From Pezicula radicicola (Eukaryota; Ascomycota; Leotiomycetes; Helotiales; Dermateaceae), in NCBI GenBank assembly GCA_003008705.1, contig PDUO01000022.1, positions 86,549 to 150,548 on the forward strand: 64,000 bases of DNA. Direction: 5' to 3'. A model generated the notes under the pieces. The model worked only from the letters and a program-made list of their open reading frames with translations, did no database searches and was not told where the DNA came from. The position numbers were made by a program, and so were the translations under genes. Shown in pieces: positions 31,938 through 44,410 of the stretch. Positions within the stretch are counted from its first letter, which is position 1; each line of letters starts with the position of its first letter.

Positions 31938-33161
31938 TTATAGTTTTTTATCTAAGCTACTAATCTCTACTACTTGATTAATCCCTTCGTAGGGAGGGAG
32001 GTTAATATTGTATTTGTTTGCAACATCTGGACCTAAGAACCTGCCCACATAATAAGCTAGTGCAACAATCAATATTAATATGAACCTATTAAGCATTATC
32101 ATACCTTCCACCAATAAAGTGCCGACCTTTGAACCATTTTACCAGAGGCTTTGGTGCCGTCAAACTAACCAGGACATCGGGATGGAAGTTCTTCCCAGGT
32201 CCTACACTAGGTGGTCCCTCTTCAATATTCCAAGAAGATGGTGCATCCACAGAGGTAACTGGTACTGAAGTCTCCTCGAGAGCTTTTATGACAGCAGGGA
32301 AGGGCTCCCGGACCTCACCCGAGAAACTGAAACCTGTATACATCGATCAGTCTGGTCACAACAAGGTTCGCTATAAATTGGCCTAGGAGAGCGTGGAACC
32401 AACCAAAAATTGCGTCAATAACATGATCGGAGTCCTTGAGCGCAGACGGAAAATCCTCCGTGAAAGGTACTTCGAGATTTCTAAGCTGAGTAGCAAGTCG
32501 CTAAGTAAGGGTACTTATTAGCCATTTCCTTCTACAGACCTCCGACCAGAATAGGTTGTTCAAGTTGAACAATACAAAAAGAGATGCGTGAGATTTTTTG
32601 GAATATGACCAGAGAACCTATGCCTGATATTAACGTGAATTGGAGAATAGGAGCGGTGTTATAAACCCCAAGACGCTCTTCGTATATAACTATAGCATGC
32701 AGCAACTTGGACACTCAAAAGCGGTGCTTTGTATGCCAACGAACATTAAGGATTATGGAACAAAGGAAGAAACGCACCTGATAGAGATCATTTTTGCTCT
32801 GCTTGGGATAGTAGATGGTAGGCTTGTAGCCATAGAAATACAAATGGCGTGCAGCCACGAGGCCATCACCACCATTATTACCAGGACCGCAAGCAACTAG
32901 GATCCGACGTCCACGGTTCGGTGGATGTACACAGTAAACTGGGACCAATCTTAGCAGAACAACGCATGTTCGAGGACAAGGTATACAGACCAGCTTGTGA
33001 CACAGACAAGCCAGCTAGCTCCATGAGTTGATCGATGGAAAAGGCGCCAATACTCATCAGATCTTTGTCCAGGGCAGCCGCGCTTTTGGCAGACAATGTC
33101 TTGACTGGATTAGCGAAGTATAAATCGACGTAGCCTGCAGGTTTGTTACCTTTAACGCCAT
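31938..33161 (-). CDS. NNR1: NAD(P)H-hydrate epimerase (YjeF N-terminal domain)
   Basis: Repairs damaged nicotinamide cofactors by epimerising R- to S-NAD(P)HX for the downstream dehydratase. Six exons: 33161-33150 (a 12 nt micro-exon, MALK), 33099-32991, 32938-32778, 32500-32404, 32333-32105 and 32040-31938; exactly 237 codons (236 residues). Family landmarks are [22 protein letters not shown] at the N-terminus, the nucleotide-binding [32 protein letters not shown], and [12 protein letters not shown] with the catalytic Asp. The C-terminus ends [20 protein letters not shown]. Intron 3 is long (277 nt) for this window. A long overlapping frame to 33471 that lacks an ATG is 5' leader. Located in mitochondria or cytosol in other fungi; no strong presequence is seen here. 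Confidence 0.93.
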
Positions 33162-34285
33162 GATAGGAAAGAGGCGAGTCACAGGTGAAGGGTGAAGACG
33201 TGAAGACGTGAAGAGGGAATGAGTAGAAAGATGACTTATTGAAGACCAGACAAGGCTGGAGGGAAAGCAAGTTCACCAGAGAATCCAACTGAGAGTTGAA
33301 CAGTTGAAGAGCTGGAACAGCGGAAGTAGTAGGAGAAATTGATAATTGAAAGTTGAAAGTTGATGAGCTTATTCTTCGTACCTGAGCTGGTGGACAGGAA
33401 AGAGGCCGACGGAAAAAACAAACTGCGCCTCCGAACAACTTTGACAACCGCAAATTGAACAACGCGAGCACTGCACTTACTGTAGTTACTGTCGACCAAC
33501 ATATACGCCATGGTTGTGAAAATCAGGTTGGCACGCTTTGGGAGGCGAAAGGCCCCCTTCTACAATATTGTCGTAGCGCATGCTAGGTTTGTCGCTTTCC
33601 CCTAGAGCTTCGGTCAACACTAACGGTCGTAGAACTGCACGTAACAGCAGACCAATCGAAGTACTAGGTACGCGGCATAGGCGTATATGATGGCCATCGA
33701 CGGAAGACACTGAGAAATTATAGGTACATACGACCCAATACCGAAGCCGCCGACCGATGGGGAGGGGAAGTCATTCAAGGACATAAAGTTGGATTCTGCG
33801 AGAGCAAAATACTGGCTAGGCGTGGGCGCACAGCCATCTGACCCAGCATGGCGGTTATTATCAATGGTAAGCATCGGGGTCATATTGCTTCCTGCCGGCT
33901 TTACTAGCACGGGCTAACTTGCATATCATAGGCGGGACTGCTGGAGCCAAAATACCGCCCAAAGGAAGCAGCTTGTCCAACATCGGAACCGACCACATCT
34001 CCGGTCACATCGACATAATTGTCGAGCTGGAGGGGACGGTGAGGCAGCAAACATCATGTGGCGTTTGTTTGGGATAACTGTAAGGATACGAATTTCAAAG
34101 GCGTTGGGAGAAGGCACATGAGTAAGAGAAGCTTAATTCTAGCTGTAACATACTGCCAATATTATGTACATTACAGAACCAAGTTCGGCCCCCCAGTCTG
34201 AGAAACCTTAACCCACCGCCCATCGTGATCATATTGACGCCGTCGCAATGCTCTATTGCCAATACAGATGGAAGGAAAATACGTC
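33162..34285. other. Intergenic region
   Basis: About 1.1 kb holding the 5' flank of the epimerase and the 3' flank of the amino-acid transporter. The short frames on the minus strand (33486-33910) have no domain. No element recognised. Confidence 0.45.
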
Positions 34286-36122
34286 TCAGTGTGCCGCCGC
34301 AGAGAAAATAATATTTGTCGCTAAACAAACCACCATAACGAAGATGCCGTAGATGGCCAGTGCAAGTGCAAGCTTTCGAAGGATGGTTTTGCGCCAGTGC
34401 AGGTTCTTTGTACCTACCTGGCTGATCAGACCCCCTTCTTCGTCGACATCGCTAGCGTCTTCATTGTCTTCTTTAGAAAGCTGTTGGTGATGTATTGAGT
34501 CGGGAGAGGAGATTTTGTAGTAGAACAAGCCAGGCAAAATGAAGCTTATGCTCGTGCTTCCCGTGCTGCCGACATACGCTAACACCTTGTCGAGAGACGA
34601 GACAGTCATCGCCACAGTATAACTAAGTACGATAATGACTGTTGTGATGATTGCAAACCGCAGCTCACTGATAGTATCGTTTCTAGCTATAGGCCTTACG
34701 GCGGGGGGCCCAAGTAGTGGTACTGACCTTGATGGAGATGCTGAAGGAGAACCTCTAGGTTTCCTGAGTCCCTGTGGACGCCATTTTAACACAGCATCTA
34801 CCGAGGCTCTGCATGGATGAACCTGGAGGGGATAGGAAAACATGACGAGAATGACAATAGCTGCCTTCCCAATTGTGGACGCGATCGAAGGAATATCTGT
34901 ACACATTAGAACAGGCGAGGACAAGGGGTGGGGTGAAAAGCATACACATTCCAACAATGTTACCGGCGACATGGTTACCAAAAGAGAGATATCCTGTGAT
35001 GGCAACCAAGATATATATGAATGCTGCAGAGCCGATACTAGCACCGATAACGCTGGTGGTCCTATTCAATAATATGATTAAAATTCGAATTATCTCATTC
35101 AAGGGTGCTACGGGTACAAACCGTTGCGGCGAATTGTTTTTGATCTCGTTTAGTATGGAAAACATCTGAAATACAGAGTTAGCGGAACGAAGCTCAGTTA
35201 GTATGAGAGGACATACGTTTTGATGGCATGTGTAGGCGAAAACAATAACCGGGAAGCTTTTTAACATATCAACTAGGCCACCCCATTTGATCACTCGAAC
35301 TTCTCCCCGATCAGCCAGGGTATCACCTTTCGCAAAGTGGTACACCACGAGCATAATAAGATATCCGATGGAGATGAGTGCTACAACACTGGTATATTTT
35401 AATGAGTCAAGGCGGCGAAGGAAAGAAAGCGGAATAACCACAAGCCTAGCAATAATGTGAGCAAAGGTCTATTGTAAGTCAAACAAGAAAATGATTGGAC
35501 TCTTACATGAATACAGTCACCCAAAAATGTCGATCAACCAGAAAAGCATGTGCCTCTGCGCCCTGATCAAACCCCCTAACGACTCCAGGCATCAAATCTC
35601 CAATAATGATAAGGTAGCTCACACCAACACCGAAGCATTTGATGGCAATCGCTGCATCGAATATAACTGCAGCGTTAGGATAGGTGATCTGGGACAAAGC
35701 GAAAAAAGACGACGTTCCTCGATCTAAATAGCGGGCACATCGGGATTGGAGGTAGAGCCCAAAGGCAGCCGTCAAGCCTGACCAAAGTATAACAATACAT
35801 CCGAGCAAGATTCCCATATGGGCCATTGCTAAAGGCATGGCAAGAGTTCCCGCGCCAATTACTAACATTGCGCGTTAGTGAGGATTATACCTCAGCATGG
35901 GAAGATAACGTACTGGTGTTGACGAGGTTGATATTGCTACTAATCCACGACGCTTGACCCGCGAATGTGCTCTGCTGCTTTAAAGCACGACTTGAGCGCC
36001 GGCTGATACCAAATATTCAGTACAAATCCTAGTTGTTTTGACATTGTGATGACAGACCTTCGGCCCCGACTCGTGTCAGACGCATTGCCACTGCCGGCCC
36101 CGATAGAGGAATAGGATGGCAT
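34286..36122 (-). CDS. Vacuolar-type amino-acid transporter (AVT/SLC38-like)
   Basis: Proton-coupled amino-acid permease of the AAAP superfamily, 498 residues. Seven exons: 36122-36058, 35990-35914, 35861-35507, 35445-35217, 35165-35122, 35061-34946 and 34896-34286; exactly 499 codons. The signature NTIIGAGTLAMPLAMAHMG opens TM1. FMLVVIPLSFLRRLDSLKYTS, AITGYLSFG and MFSYPLQVHPCRASVDAV are typical of the Avt5/Avt6/Avt7 branch. About 11 membrane segments are visible, with a hydrophilic acidic loop (EDNEDASDVDEEGG) before the last. The donor of intron 5 is GTTTGT, supported by the join SPQ-RTTSV. Likely exports amino acids from the vacuole. It shares a 459 bp divergent promoter with the RO10 gene. 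Confidence 0.93.
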
Positions 36123-36581
36123 GGCAGTGCTTCTTTTGTTCTGCCTCTGGGTTGAGTCCCAAAATCAAGGCTCCCGCCGGATCTTGTCAGCGTCTTCGGT
36201 CGTAGTTCGAAGAGGAGATGTGTACGAAACTATCTGCGCGAGATATGATGAGGATGCTAATGTGAATCTAACATGCTGAATGAAAAAAAATCTGTCTAAG
36301 CTCTATTGTATGAGAGGTACTGCTGACCAAAAACAATGGATATCTGTGATAGTGGTGGTGGACGTGGTTGTTGAAATGCCCTCCACTCTTCATACGATAT
36401 CCCATCATTGCAAAGGGAAGCACGCGAGGAACGCACGTTCCACTTCCGATTCGCTGGGTTCCTGGTTCCAGCCCTCTACACAAAGTTCAGGTACTGAACT
36501 TTGTGAACTAGGTACCTACAACACAGTACCAACACAACAGGGAGAATTATCTGGCATACGCATCCGTGATAGTCAAGGACC
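36123..36581. promoter_or_regulatory. Divergent promoter region, transporter / RO10
   Basis: The 459 bp between two divergent ATGs must contain both promoters. No TATA box or known operator is evident. Confidence 0.5.
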
Positions 36582-37258
36582 ATGGACGCCACTTTGGATA
36601 AAACTGCCACGGAAACGATTGATCTGCTCGAAGCACGACTACAGAGGATCGAGTATGTTGTCACTGGTGGTCAACTGAAGAACTCTACAGCATCTGGTAC
36701 CAGCATCGAAGCACCTGCTGCAAAGCGTCTCGCAGATTTGGAGCACAAGCTCCACCAGCTTGCCTCGAAATCAAGGGTCATTCAGGATTTATTGCGACTG
36801 CGTAAGCCTTTGTTTACTTGTATTCTCTGCATTTTTATTGATTCGGACTAGATGCAAGACACCCCGATCTCTTCCAATCTGTCGGGCATCAAGACTTGCC
36901 AACCACACTGAATCCGTCCGACATACTATCCATGGTCCTTGCTTCTGCCAGTTCCTATCCGTCCACGGCCTCTCGCCTGACATCGATTTCAGACGTTTCA
37001 ATTCCAGCAGCAGAGATGTCGGCACAATTGATTGACCTACAACCTAGAATAGCGAAGCTTGAGACTCTTCAAAGTGCCCAGAATTCTGACATTGCTGAAC
37101 TTCGACAGAGGAGCGCAGCAGTATTGCAGCGGTGGTATTCTGTGGATATTCTGAGTACTGGTGACAGCTGGGCGGAACTAGAAGGAAGGATAGAAACTGC
37201 TGAACAACGAATACGGCGTGTCGCTCTGGCTAAACGGAAAGACGATGATATGATCTGA
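36582..37258 (+). CDS. ro-10: Dynactin p24-like subunit, nuclear distribution protein RO10
   Basis: Small coiled-coil subunit of the dynactin shoulder/pointed region, needed for nuclear migration in moulds. Two exons, 36582-36801 and 36852-37258, 50 nt intron, 208 residues. Helical segments are TIDLLEARLQRIEYVVTG and KRLADLEHKLHQLASKSRVIQDLLRL. Splicing restores HARHPDLFQSV. A C-terminal coiled coil follows (IDLQPRIAKLETLQSAQNSDIAELRQRSAAVLQRWYS) and ends AEQRIRRVALAKRKDDDMI. Length and layout fit fungal RO10. The gene for dynein light intermediate chain, another part of the same motor system, is in this window at 51.8 kb. Confidence 0.88.
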
Positions 37259-37326
37259 AGAGACCGACCATGCGAAGATGCTTACTGCAACTTATTTGAA
37301 AGCGTCCTGTCCAGTGCGCAGACAAT

Positions 37327-37743
37327 TTATTGGATGCGTATACTGCTCTTCCATAGTTGCGTTGGTTTCAACGATCTATATCCTTTGATTGGGACAAAAG
37401 GATCGAAGGGCAAGATAGGTTCATGGAAAGCCGTTCCATCCCATGTAGTCTGACCCTCGGTATCCGACTTCCCACGAATACTACCGTACGCAAGGCCGAT
37501 GATGGGGAAGTAAGGAATATCATGAAAAAGTTCTGCATTACGCAAAGCCATCCACAAATACGGCATTACCGGAGCTCGAGCGACCCGCGTCTCATGTTAG
37601 AGAGTTCCTCACGTGGAGTTTGTAGTTGCTGGAAGCGGCAGATCAACGAACGCCACTCACCCACTCTGGCTGGTGCGAGGTCAAAGCTTCGATTTTATTG
37701 CATCACTGCTTTCAAGAAAATCCATACCGGTACCTATGTTCAT
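37327..37743 (-). CDS. Small conserved-looking protein, 99 residues
   Basis: Three exons: 37743-37734 (10 nt), 37686-37661 and 37590-37327, with introns of 47 and 70 nt; exactly 100 codons. The reading MNIALTSHQPEW-TRVARAPVMPYLWMALRNAELF appears only after both splices and is uninterrupted. The rest is globular and Pro/aromatic-rich (HDIPYFPIIGLAYGSIRG, EPILPFDPFVPIKGYRSL) with a short basic end. No domain recognised and no membrane segment. It is convergent with RO10, with stops only 68 bp apart. The tiny first exon makes the start less certain than the last exon. Confidence 0.55.
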
Positions 37744-39514
37744 GCTTGGTTGTGTTGTTTCTCCTTTGGAGGGGTAGTGTCACTGTCTCATTGCTGTTAC
37801 AGTAGTAGAGAACGTACTGCGCTGTACGTGCTAAGGCTGGTTTAATCCGTACCTGGCGTGCCTGGTACCACCTGCTTATGGAGTACCAAGACGTGCAACT
37901 GCGTTACCAAGTCTGGGGAGGCCAATGAGCAGGCTCCTTTCAAAACAAGCCTTTTCTCAGCTGATCTTCTCTTGCAAGGTATGGCCTTTCACAATAATTA
38001 TGCTCGCCAAGCATCGTGATGTTGAAGAAGCTCTTGAAGCGAAGTGTCTGATCTGCCGAATGCTCCCATGGCCCGGATTAAAAAATAATAACGTTGTACT
38101 CTCCCCCCATACATTACTGTTGCGTTATTCTCTCTGAGAGCGAACCCAGTTGAGAAAGGATCTGTGGATTTTCTGAAGGTATCTCCTGTGAATGGTTCAT
38201 CCAACGTTCCCCTGCCTTTTTACCTTTAAGCTACAAGGAAAATCGGACATTCTCAGCCACATTGTGGCGAAGTTTCGTGGTGTTCTTAGTGGTCCATCTC
38301 AAAATATTCCTTGTTTTACGTCTTCAGCGTGCATAGATGATTGGCATAATCATTGTCTAGAACAATTGAGCAGCAATACTTAAAGATTGCCTGGCCTTCT
38401 GATGTGTCTGTCCAAGGCATTGTGACTTATTATCATACCTAGAACACTTTTCCGTCCTCGAATCCTCCTCACATCTATAGCACCACCTTTCCTCTTTCCA
38501 CTTACTGTGCTCTGTCATCCTTCGCCAGTTTGCTGTCACCCAGTTGATTTGGTCGCTCAGCGCCTGTGCAAGAAGAACATTATCATATCAGAACGAGAAG
38601 TTGGAGAAAGGGGAACAGGGGGAACGCGACTGCTAGAGAGACTAGCAGCCGCTCCTCCACATTCCCTAAGCTCGACGCGATCAAAGTTCAAACACCAGTG
38701 TGCGGTCTGTGTGCCATAGCGAGCATAGGTAATCAATCAACCGGAGATTTGGGCTTTCAAGGAAGAAGGTTCGCGGTAATTGCAGGCAGAACAGGCTTGG
38801 AGAGCGCTGAGCATTTTTCACTGGCTCTGAAACGCAGCCAGCGCAACACACCTGTCACCAGTGACACCACCAGAGGACATTATTATCCATTCTTTTTCTT
38901 CGGGTCCAGACGCTGAAGAAAAATACACAACAGCCCCGACATAATAATATATTTGTCTGTACATTGCCGCAGCCTGCTCTGAAGAGACGCCAGCAGCCGC
39001 TCTCGCCCAATCCCTCGCCCTCGCCCTCGCCAATCCCATCTTCAAACCAACTTTTGTTCCCCCCGGCTACCCTTCGTCCTTCTCCACTCCTGGTCCCTAC
39101 CACCTCCTTGAAGCGTGTCGTGAACGTCTCATCACCACCACCACCACGACCACCGCTGCCGCTTCTTCTATTCTCACCTCTTCTTGACTTGTCTGCTGCT
39201 GCTTCAACAAACTTCCGACACTCCTTTGAAGTTTTGAGCATTTCTCTTCTCTTCTCGCGCGACCTGCGTGTGGCCGTCCTCGAGGTAGCTAGCACTCTCA
39301 ACCCCCTACGACTCCTTCACGACTTGAGAACCACAGGGGCGCAGCCAGCCAACCAGCCAGCCAGCCACTCCGAAGTTGTTCAACTACAATTCACCTTCTG
39401 TCTTCTGTAATCTACGTCAACCATATCTTCCCCAATCGATCGACTCGAATTGATTTTCGCGCCCATACTTTCAATAATAATTACCTCTACACCAATCGAC
39501 TCCACATCTTCCCT
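37744..39514. promoter_or_regulatory. Long upstream region of the Sho1 gene
   Basis: About 1.8 kb without a supported gene. From about 39000 to 39510 the plus strand is strongly C/T-rich with few ATGs, typical of a long fungal 5' leader and promoter. The overlapping 148-codon frames at 38855-39410 on opposite strands arise from this low-complexity sequence. Confidence 0.5.
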
Positions 39515-40636
39515 ATGCCATCGTACGGATCACTACATTCGCCTTCCCTCCGCAAGATGAATGGGACAATGGACAACACGTCGAGACGGAGGACTGGTGG
39601 CATGCGCGGGATGAGTATGGGGAATATAATAGGGGATCCTTTCGCGCTGGCCACGATATCTATTGCTATGGTATGTTTAAATATCTGCACACAGCCGTTA
39701 TGCTGTATTGTGCGCACGAATTTACAAGCCGAACAAGACTGACCGTGTGACAGCTCGCGTGGTTTATCGCTTTCATTTCATCAATCATTGCACAGGCCCA
39801 AAATCCTCCCTTTCCCAATTACTCCTGGTTTGCCATCGTCTACATGCTTTTCGTTATAATGGGTGTATTCGTGGTAGTAGCCTCAGATACCATTCACACT
39901 TATCATGTGGCCATTGTCGGATTCCTAGCAACTGGATTGATTCTCACAAGCTCGTCCGTTAATTCCTTGGTATATTCGGCGAATGGCGCTAAAGAAGCGA
40001 CTGCTGCTGGGCATATCCTCCTTTCTATGGTGAATGTAAGTCCTTACCTTATATTCCACGATTCATCTTGCTAATATGAAGAAGATTGTATGGATCTTTT
40101 ACTTCGGATCCACACCGTCCGCCGTACCACGTGCATACTTGGACTCGTTCGCATTGCACAAGGACCACCGAACCTCTCGACAGAGCAGGGGCATGACCAA
40201 TGGATATGGAGGTGGCCGACCAGAAACTTCAGTGTCTTCAAACGTACCACCGCAGATGTACACCTCCGCTCAGTTAGGAGGATTTGAAACCTCATCCCCA
40301 GTAGCAGGATTCCCTGGGGGGGCTTCTAGTGCGGATAGAAATTCTTCACAACCACGGTTTGGCAATGGAGCACCAGCGCCAACAAACAACAACCTGGGCG
40401 CAACTGGTAATCTCAGTAGCGAGCCAACGGCTGGAGAAGTCGTGGCACCAACTGAATACCCGTACCGAGCCAAGGCCATTTACTCATACGAAGCCAATCC
40501 CGATGATGCTAACGAGATCAGCTTCTCTAAGCACGAGATACTAGAGGTTTCAGACGTTAGCGGGAGATGGTGGCAAGCTAAGAAGACGAATGGGGATACT
40601 GGCATAGCGCCTTCAAATTATCTCATTCTCTTATAA
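39515..40636 (+). CDS. SHO1: High-osmolarity signalling protein Sho1
   Basis: Plasma-membrane osmosensor adaptor that feeds the HOG and cell-integrity/invasive-growth MAPK pathways through Pbs2 and Ste11. Three exons, 39515-39670, 39754-40035 and 40085-40636; 329 residues. Four membrane segments lie close together ([70 protein letters not shown]). A Gly/Ser/Asn-rich cytoplasmic linker and a C-terminal SH3 domain follow (about 270-329: ALYDY-like [43 protein letters not shown]). A Met at residue 15 is an alternative start. All features match the family. Confidence 0.96.
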
Positions 40637-41658
40637 AGAAGCAGCTTCAAGATTGGGTATTGGGATTGGGACTGGGTGGAGTTATGTAATAAGGTCAATG
40701 CGCTACGGTTTTCTTTTGTTTTTGTAAGCTTCTACAAACTTCTTTTTGATGTGGGTTTAGAGAGTTGCATGCAAATAGCACAACTCGGAATTCTTCTAGA
40801 GCCATTGAATTGGGCGCGGGAAGGGACACAAATGCGGGTTACGCGGTGTGGAATATCGCTTTTCTTGAGCATACGCTTCTTGAGCCAGGAAGCTTGCCGC
40901 TTGGGCCGCTTGCTGGAATTTGTAGCAGCATTTGGGCATAGGAGGCGTTTGATTCTAATGATGATCTCGTGGTACAAATTTGGGTTCTCGTTTATATCCC
41001 AACCTGCAACTCGGAAAGACATAATTTCCATTAAATACTTTCGTTCTGCCTTGGCTTATGTGGTTATTTCTCTTTGTCCTGAAAATTGGATCCTGCATGT
41101 GTTGGCTCGCTTGAATTACATGTACATGCTTTATTTAGGAACAGTCACTTTGACGACGTCAAGTCACCACCATCAACTGAAAATTTGTTTAGGGGGTTTG
41201 GCATTGTGCATTGTTGACCTTGGGCCAGGCTTTTTCGGGCCTAATCATGTCAACCTGACAAGTTCTTGCCTTTTGAAGACCCTATAGGACCTTATCCTTA
41301 TATGTTCGGAACTTTGTTTTGTAGCTTCACTTCCGAAGGTATATGCCTCGAACATCTTTCATTCCTCTTACCGAACTCGGTGCGGAGATTGCAGCTTTTG
41401 GCTTCAGGAAAATTGGGTATACTGACTGACTGACTATTGCGATCACTTATACATCTCTCATAACAAAGTTGTAGACCTATATTGAAGCCTCAATAATATC
41501 TATGGTACATAACGCCAAGTGTGAGGGGGCATATATCCACAACATCTCACACCTAGGAAACTTTTGAATCGCGCACAAACTATGCAGAATGATGTAGACT
41601 GATAGGAAGGGTATGTAGAGAAAAGAAAAGAGCAGAATCCCATGCTTTACAAGATGTC
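40637..41658. other. Convergent intergenic region
   Basis: Joint 3' flank of Sho1 and Lag1, about 1 kb. A 203-codon plus frame (40676-41287) begins with GTG only and has no homology-like features; it is probably 3' UTR and spacer. Confidence 0.5.
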
Positions 41659-43269
41659 TCAAATGCCCTTATCACAACCAATCCTGCCCAACAACTCCTT
41701 CCGATCACTGCTGTGACCTGGCAACGAAACTCCGCTTGCACTACCTGCACTCTTCCTATATCGCTTTGAAGCATTAGAGGTCCGTCCCTTGAGATTGATA
41801 GCCTCTACACCAACTTCCTCTTCAAACGGTTGCTCATCTAGCTTGTCAAATACCTCGTTGACTTTCTCGTCGAGAAGCTCTTCGTCGCCTTCATCGTCGC
41901 TTCGTGGTTCTTCCGCTGGAGATCCTTGCAGAACTTTCATTGCAACCTTGACAATCAGCCAGAACCACATTAAAGTAATGCCCTGGAGGAAGAGTAGCGT
42001 GCTCAAGAAACCCCATTTGATCTCGTGGTTGAAACATACAACCCCCTCGGGGTCACGGAAAGGGTCGATGAGGTGAAAGAATCGATCCGGGGGCGGGAAA
42101 GGACCCGTAAGGTCAGCATTTTTGCCTTTGTAGCATCCATAGTTGATCATTGCAGGAATATCAGCCCAGACGGAATAGCAGATCATTAAGTAGGCTACGT
42201 GTCGTGCCGCTACCCATGTGACCATGAAGATCCCAAAAACAATGTCGGTGATTGTTGTAAAGCCAAGGTATTTTAAGCACTTGGCAAGCTACATTTCTGT
42301 TAGAGTGGGTAGAGATTAGAGGGGAGGGGGAAGGGATCTTACTGGAAGGAATAGATCAACAACATCCATCAAGCAAAGTATCACATTCGCTACCTTTGTT
42401 TGGTGATATCCATAACTGGTGAAAAGCAACATCGTGGTTACGACATGATGAGTGAACATCTGCCAGTGGTCTTTTCTCCTTTTCTCGAGGTTGATAACCA
42501 AGATCTGCTGAAGCCAAAAGGCATACTGGACTAGAATATACCACTTTCGTAAGCCACCAAGCTCTCGACTTGGCCAATTCGTCCAAAGCTCCTTCAGGTT
42601 GAGCCAATACTCAGAAGTCACCCATATGTACTATGTCTGTTAGCAACTTAGCGACAAGAGAAGCCCGAAATGCTCTTACCATGCCAATTGACCAGAAAAC
42701 CGAATAATAGACGAGAAGCCAAGCCTGCTCAGCGAATCTGGTCCGATCCCTTTGTGTCTTGACACCACCCCGTTTTGCGATTGGCTCTAAAATGTAGTCC
42801 ATCACAGATGCTCGAAGTCCAGTGAAAACAACAATCCAATGCAGAACCATCCAAGCATCATTCCAACCTGAGTAATAGTCGCCAGATTCGGGGTTGTAGT
42901 AGGAGAGCTCGACAAATTTCCGGGTATGCCGTCGAGCTTTGGGGAAGCAGATGTGGGTCAACGCAAGAAGCATGAGGAGGTTGACGGACAGCCCTGGCGG
43001 GAGAGGTTAGTCTATGCACAAATAAATCCTTGGACATGAAAAAGGTCAGTACCAATTTGATGCTCTGCGAACCATGCACATATGATCTCCAAGGGCCCGT
43101 CATCTTTCCTTTTGGTTTTCCTTCTTATGACTATGGTGTCCATTGGAGCCTCCCCGAAATTGACCTTGTGCTCAATGCCACTGATGTTGGCGCCATTCTG
43201 ATGTAGCCACTCGTGCGCCGCCTCTAACTTTTCGTTCTGGAACTCGGAAACTGCTGAGGTGTTGTTCAT
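41659..43269 (-). CDS. LAG1: Ceramide synthase (longevity-assurance, TLC domain)
   Basis: Endoplasmic-reticulum N-acyltransferase making ceramide from sphingoid base and fatty acyl-CoA. Four exons, 43269-43053, 42993-42680, 42630-42343 and 42288-41659; exactly 483 codons (482 residues). The ATG at 43269 (MNNTSAVSEF) is the first in frame. Multi-span TLC domain: the Lag1 motif region reads DHWQMFTHHVVTTMLLFTSYG at about 225-245 with the paired His, followed by VANVILCLMDVVDLFLPLAKCLKYL. FVELSYYNPESGDYYSGWND is a typical luminal segment. The C-terminus is acidic (EEPRSDDEGDEELLDEKV), where casein kinase 2 regulates yeast Lag1, then basic. The Lac1/Lag1/BarA subtype cannot be separated here. Confidence 0.93.
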
Positions 43270-44410
43270 GGCGACGGGGCGGACTGAATAATTGTGCACA
43301 AGGCGCGGAAAAGAAAAAGAAGCCGAGGGGCCAATCGAGAGGGCGAGCGACTCTCGATGGTTGTCGAAATCAGATCAATGGAAGATTGACATGTATGTAG
43401 GATACTGGTGCGCGTGGATGAGTGGACGAATTCTAGGGGGTGAGTCGCAAGTGAGTGTTGAAAGTGTCGAAAGGAGGTACGGTAACGAGTAACGAGGGTG
43501 GATAGACGAAAGATGCTGAAGTTTGAAGGCGGTGTACGAAACAAAACGCTGTAAAGATCCGTGCACCACGCTACTACTCTATTCTATGATACTCCGGGCA
43601 GAGCTAAGTAAGAGGCGATTTCTTTCGCGCGTCGTTCGCACCGAATCAACGCATGAAGATTATCGTACAATGCGCTCTGTATGGTCCCTGGCTGCTGTTG
43701 TGACAGACCCCACAATGGGAATCTCTGAAGACGCTTAAAAGCAAATGGCCAGTAGCACGGTACGGCGGAGTCGAGGAGAGCAGCGCAGGCATTGTCAAGA
43801 CCGAGGAGGATACGAAGGGTGAACTCTGATGAAGCCCTAATAATAGCATTGTAGCTAGTACTGGATGATTGCTGGAGCAAAAAAGGGACGGAGATCCATC
43901 TCAACAACAGGACTCCCCCTTCTTTTTCGTACTTCGTAAGCCGTATAAAGTCCTCGCAAGCTCTGCGGCTGGTTTATTATTATCTCCCTGCCCACATTAT
44001 ATTGTATCGTACGGAGATGTTCAGTGTGCGACACTGCGACATGCACAACTCCCGACTGTATCGCTAGCTTGCATCCAGGGCCATCGAGCATTACTGTAGG
44101 AAGGGTGTCCCTGCACGCCTCTGATTCTTCTGCTCCCACCTCGACCGTTTGTACAGTCCTTATAATTTATCGAAAGCCACTGTGAAGAATACGTTTGTTT
44201 TTATTACAGCCTGGCAGCAATACAGTACAACGCAGTAGAACCACAAGAGTATTACTAAAGATAGGTATGAATGTGCCGTGTAAGCAAAGCCTAGTCCGAT
44301 GTCCATTTCAATCCTCCCCCTCCCAATCCAAACGCCTGTGACAATGTCAAAAAAAACTGTCAATTGGAGACTCGTATCCTGCACTTCGCAACCACCTTCA
44401 TTGCATCCGT
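43270..44410. other. Intergenic region
   Basis: About 1.1 kb between the start of Lag1 and the 3' end of the BI-1 gene. Short antisense frames only. It should contain the Lag1 promoter near 43270-43600. Confidence 0.45.

Noticed and set aside
32878..33471. Long minus frame that would extend the epimerase N-terminus (MLALFNLRL...)
   Set aside because: It crosses the first intron and lacks an ATG at its stated start; the micro-exon model reproduces the family N-terminus [19 protein letters not shown].
38855..39410. Overlapping 148-codon frames on opposite strands
   Set aside because: Both arise from the C/T-rich (G/A-rich on the other strand) leader region of Sho1; low complexity and no domain.
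40676..41287. 203-codon plus-strand frame after Sho1
   Set aside because: It opens only with GTG, has no domain or splice signals, and lies in the convergent 3' flank of two well-supported genes.
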